Source: a bacterium
GTDB lineage: Bacteria > Bacteroidota > Ignavibacteria > Ignavibacteriales > Ignavibacteriaceae
DNA length: 64,000 nucleotides
Assembly: GCA_016716565.1 (NCBI GenBank)
Contig: JADJWC010000002.1
Coordinates: 186,001 to 250,000 of the forward strand
Reading direction: 5' to 3'
Shown here: positions 63,678 through 64,000 of the stretch, one piece after another
Position numbering within the stretch: the stretch's first letter is position 1
Layout of the letters: every line of letters starts with the position of its first letter
Notes under the pieces: model-generated
What the model was told of the DNA's origin: nothing
The model's database searches: none
Seen by the model: only the letters and a program-made list of their open reading frames with translations
Position numbers and translations under genes: made by a program

Positions 63678-64000
63678 CTAACTTTTCCTTCTTTTAATAA
63701 TGTATTTATTAGATGGATTTTTTCTCTTTCTAGTTTTCAATCCTTTTGACTTTTGACCCCAGGGAGAAACAGGATGTCCGCCGCCTGAAGTTTTTCCTTC
63801 ACCACCACCCATTGGATGATCAACAGGATTCATTGCAACACCTCTAACATATGATCTTTTACCAAGCCATCTCGTTCTACCTGCTTTACCAAGACTGATA
63901 TTTTCGTGCTCTGAATTTCCAACCATACCATATGTTGCGAGACAGTTAACGTTTATAAGTCTAACTTCTCCGGAAGGCATTTTCAACTGTGCAAAGTTTC
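63678..64000 (-). CDS. rplB: 50S ribosomal protein L2, partial at the window end
   Basis: The frame is open to base 64000, so the start is outside the window. Seen: LKMPSGEVRLINVNCLATYG, GNSEHENISLGKAGRTRWLG, RGVAMNPVDHPMGGGEGKTSGG and the C-terminal RKNPSNKYIIKRRKS. The histidine of the VDHPMGG loop is the conserved one near the peptidyl transferase centre. It heads the visible part of the cluster. Confidence 0.96.
   Translation of the reverse strand, partial: NFAQLKMPSGEVRLINVNCLATYGMVGNSEHENISLGKAGRTRWLGKRSYVRGVAMNPVDHPMGGGEGKTSGGGHPVSPWGQKSKGLKTRKRKNPSNKYIIKRRKS

Noticed and set aside
1..64000. Prophage or transposase-bearing element
   Set aside because: No integrase, transposase, capsid, terminase or recombinase gene was seen.

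Overview
The window looks like a chromosomal piece of a Bacteroidota/Chlorobiota-type bacterium, most likely an Ignavibacteria member (inferred). Five large secreted proteins end in the type IX secretion 'type A' sorting domain with the NYPNPFNP signature. The primary sigma factor is short and lacks region 1.1. DNA is AT-rich, the ribonucleotide reductase is B12-dependent, and many leaders end in lipoboxes.

Layout. 1-4.2 kb: two exported beta-propeller-like proteins. 4.4-10.2 kb: typA and an abgT-type transporter on the minus strand, with a three-gene plus-strand defence cassette between them (6.3-8.7 kb): an EVE-domain/putative nuclease protein, a PycTM-like membrane effector and a PycC-like nucleotide cyclase. 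This is a Pycsar anti-phage system with a probable extra gene. 10.4-20.9 kb: small metabolic and unknown genes, alr, a TGS GTPase and a tandem pair of PorV-like outer-membrane proteins. 21-33 kb: transketolase, three more T9SS cargo proteins and an L,D-transpeptidase lipoprotein. 33-39.8 kb: trmB, an ACT protein, a POT-like transporter, a cupin, a dienelactone-hydrolase-like lipoprotein, a LolA-like protein and an ABC exporter. 40.2-43.8 kb: B12-dependent ribonucleotide reductase. 43.9-44.9 kb: an integron-like gene cassette with an attC-like folded end. 45-51.6 kb: a minus-strand run of engB, a GAF protein, deoB, a PIN pair, two EutN/CcmL vertex proteins, rpoD and an NlpC/P60 lipoprotein. 51.6-64 kb: the str/S10-spc-alpha ribosomal cluster from rplB (cut by the window end) to rplQ, with a tRNA-Gln gene inside it.

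Two families of dispersed palindromes sit between genes: family A, five copies of a double hairpin bounded by GTCATTCC/GGAATGAC, and family B, two copies rich in CTCTGTG/CACAGAG.

Sequence quality matters here. Four genes, including rplN and rplQ, which should be essential, are each broken by the apparent loss of one A/T in a short homopolymer. These are probably base-calling or assembly errors, so broken genes in this window should not be read as decay without checking.
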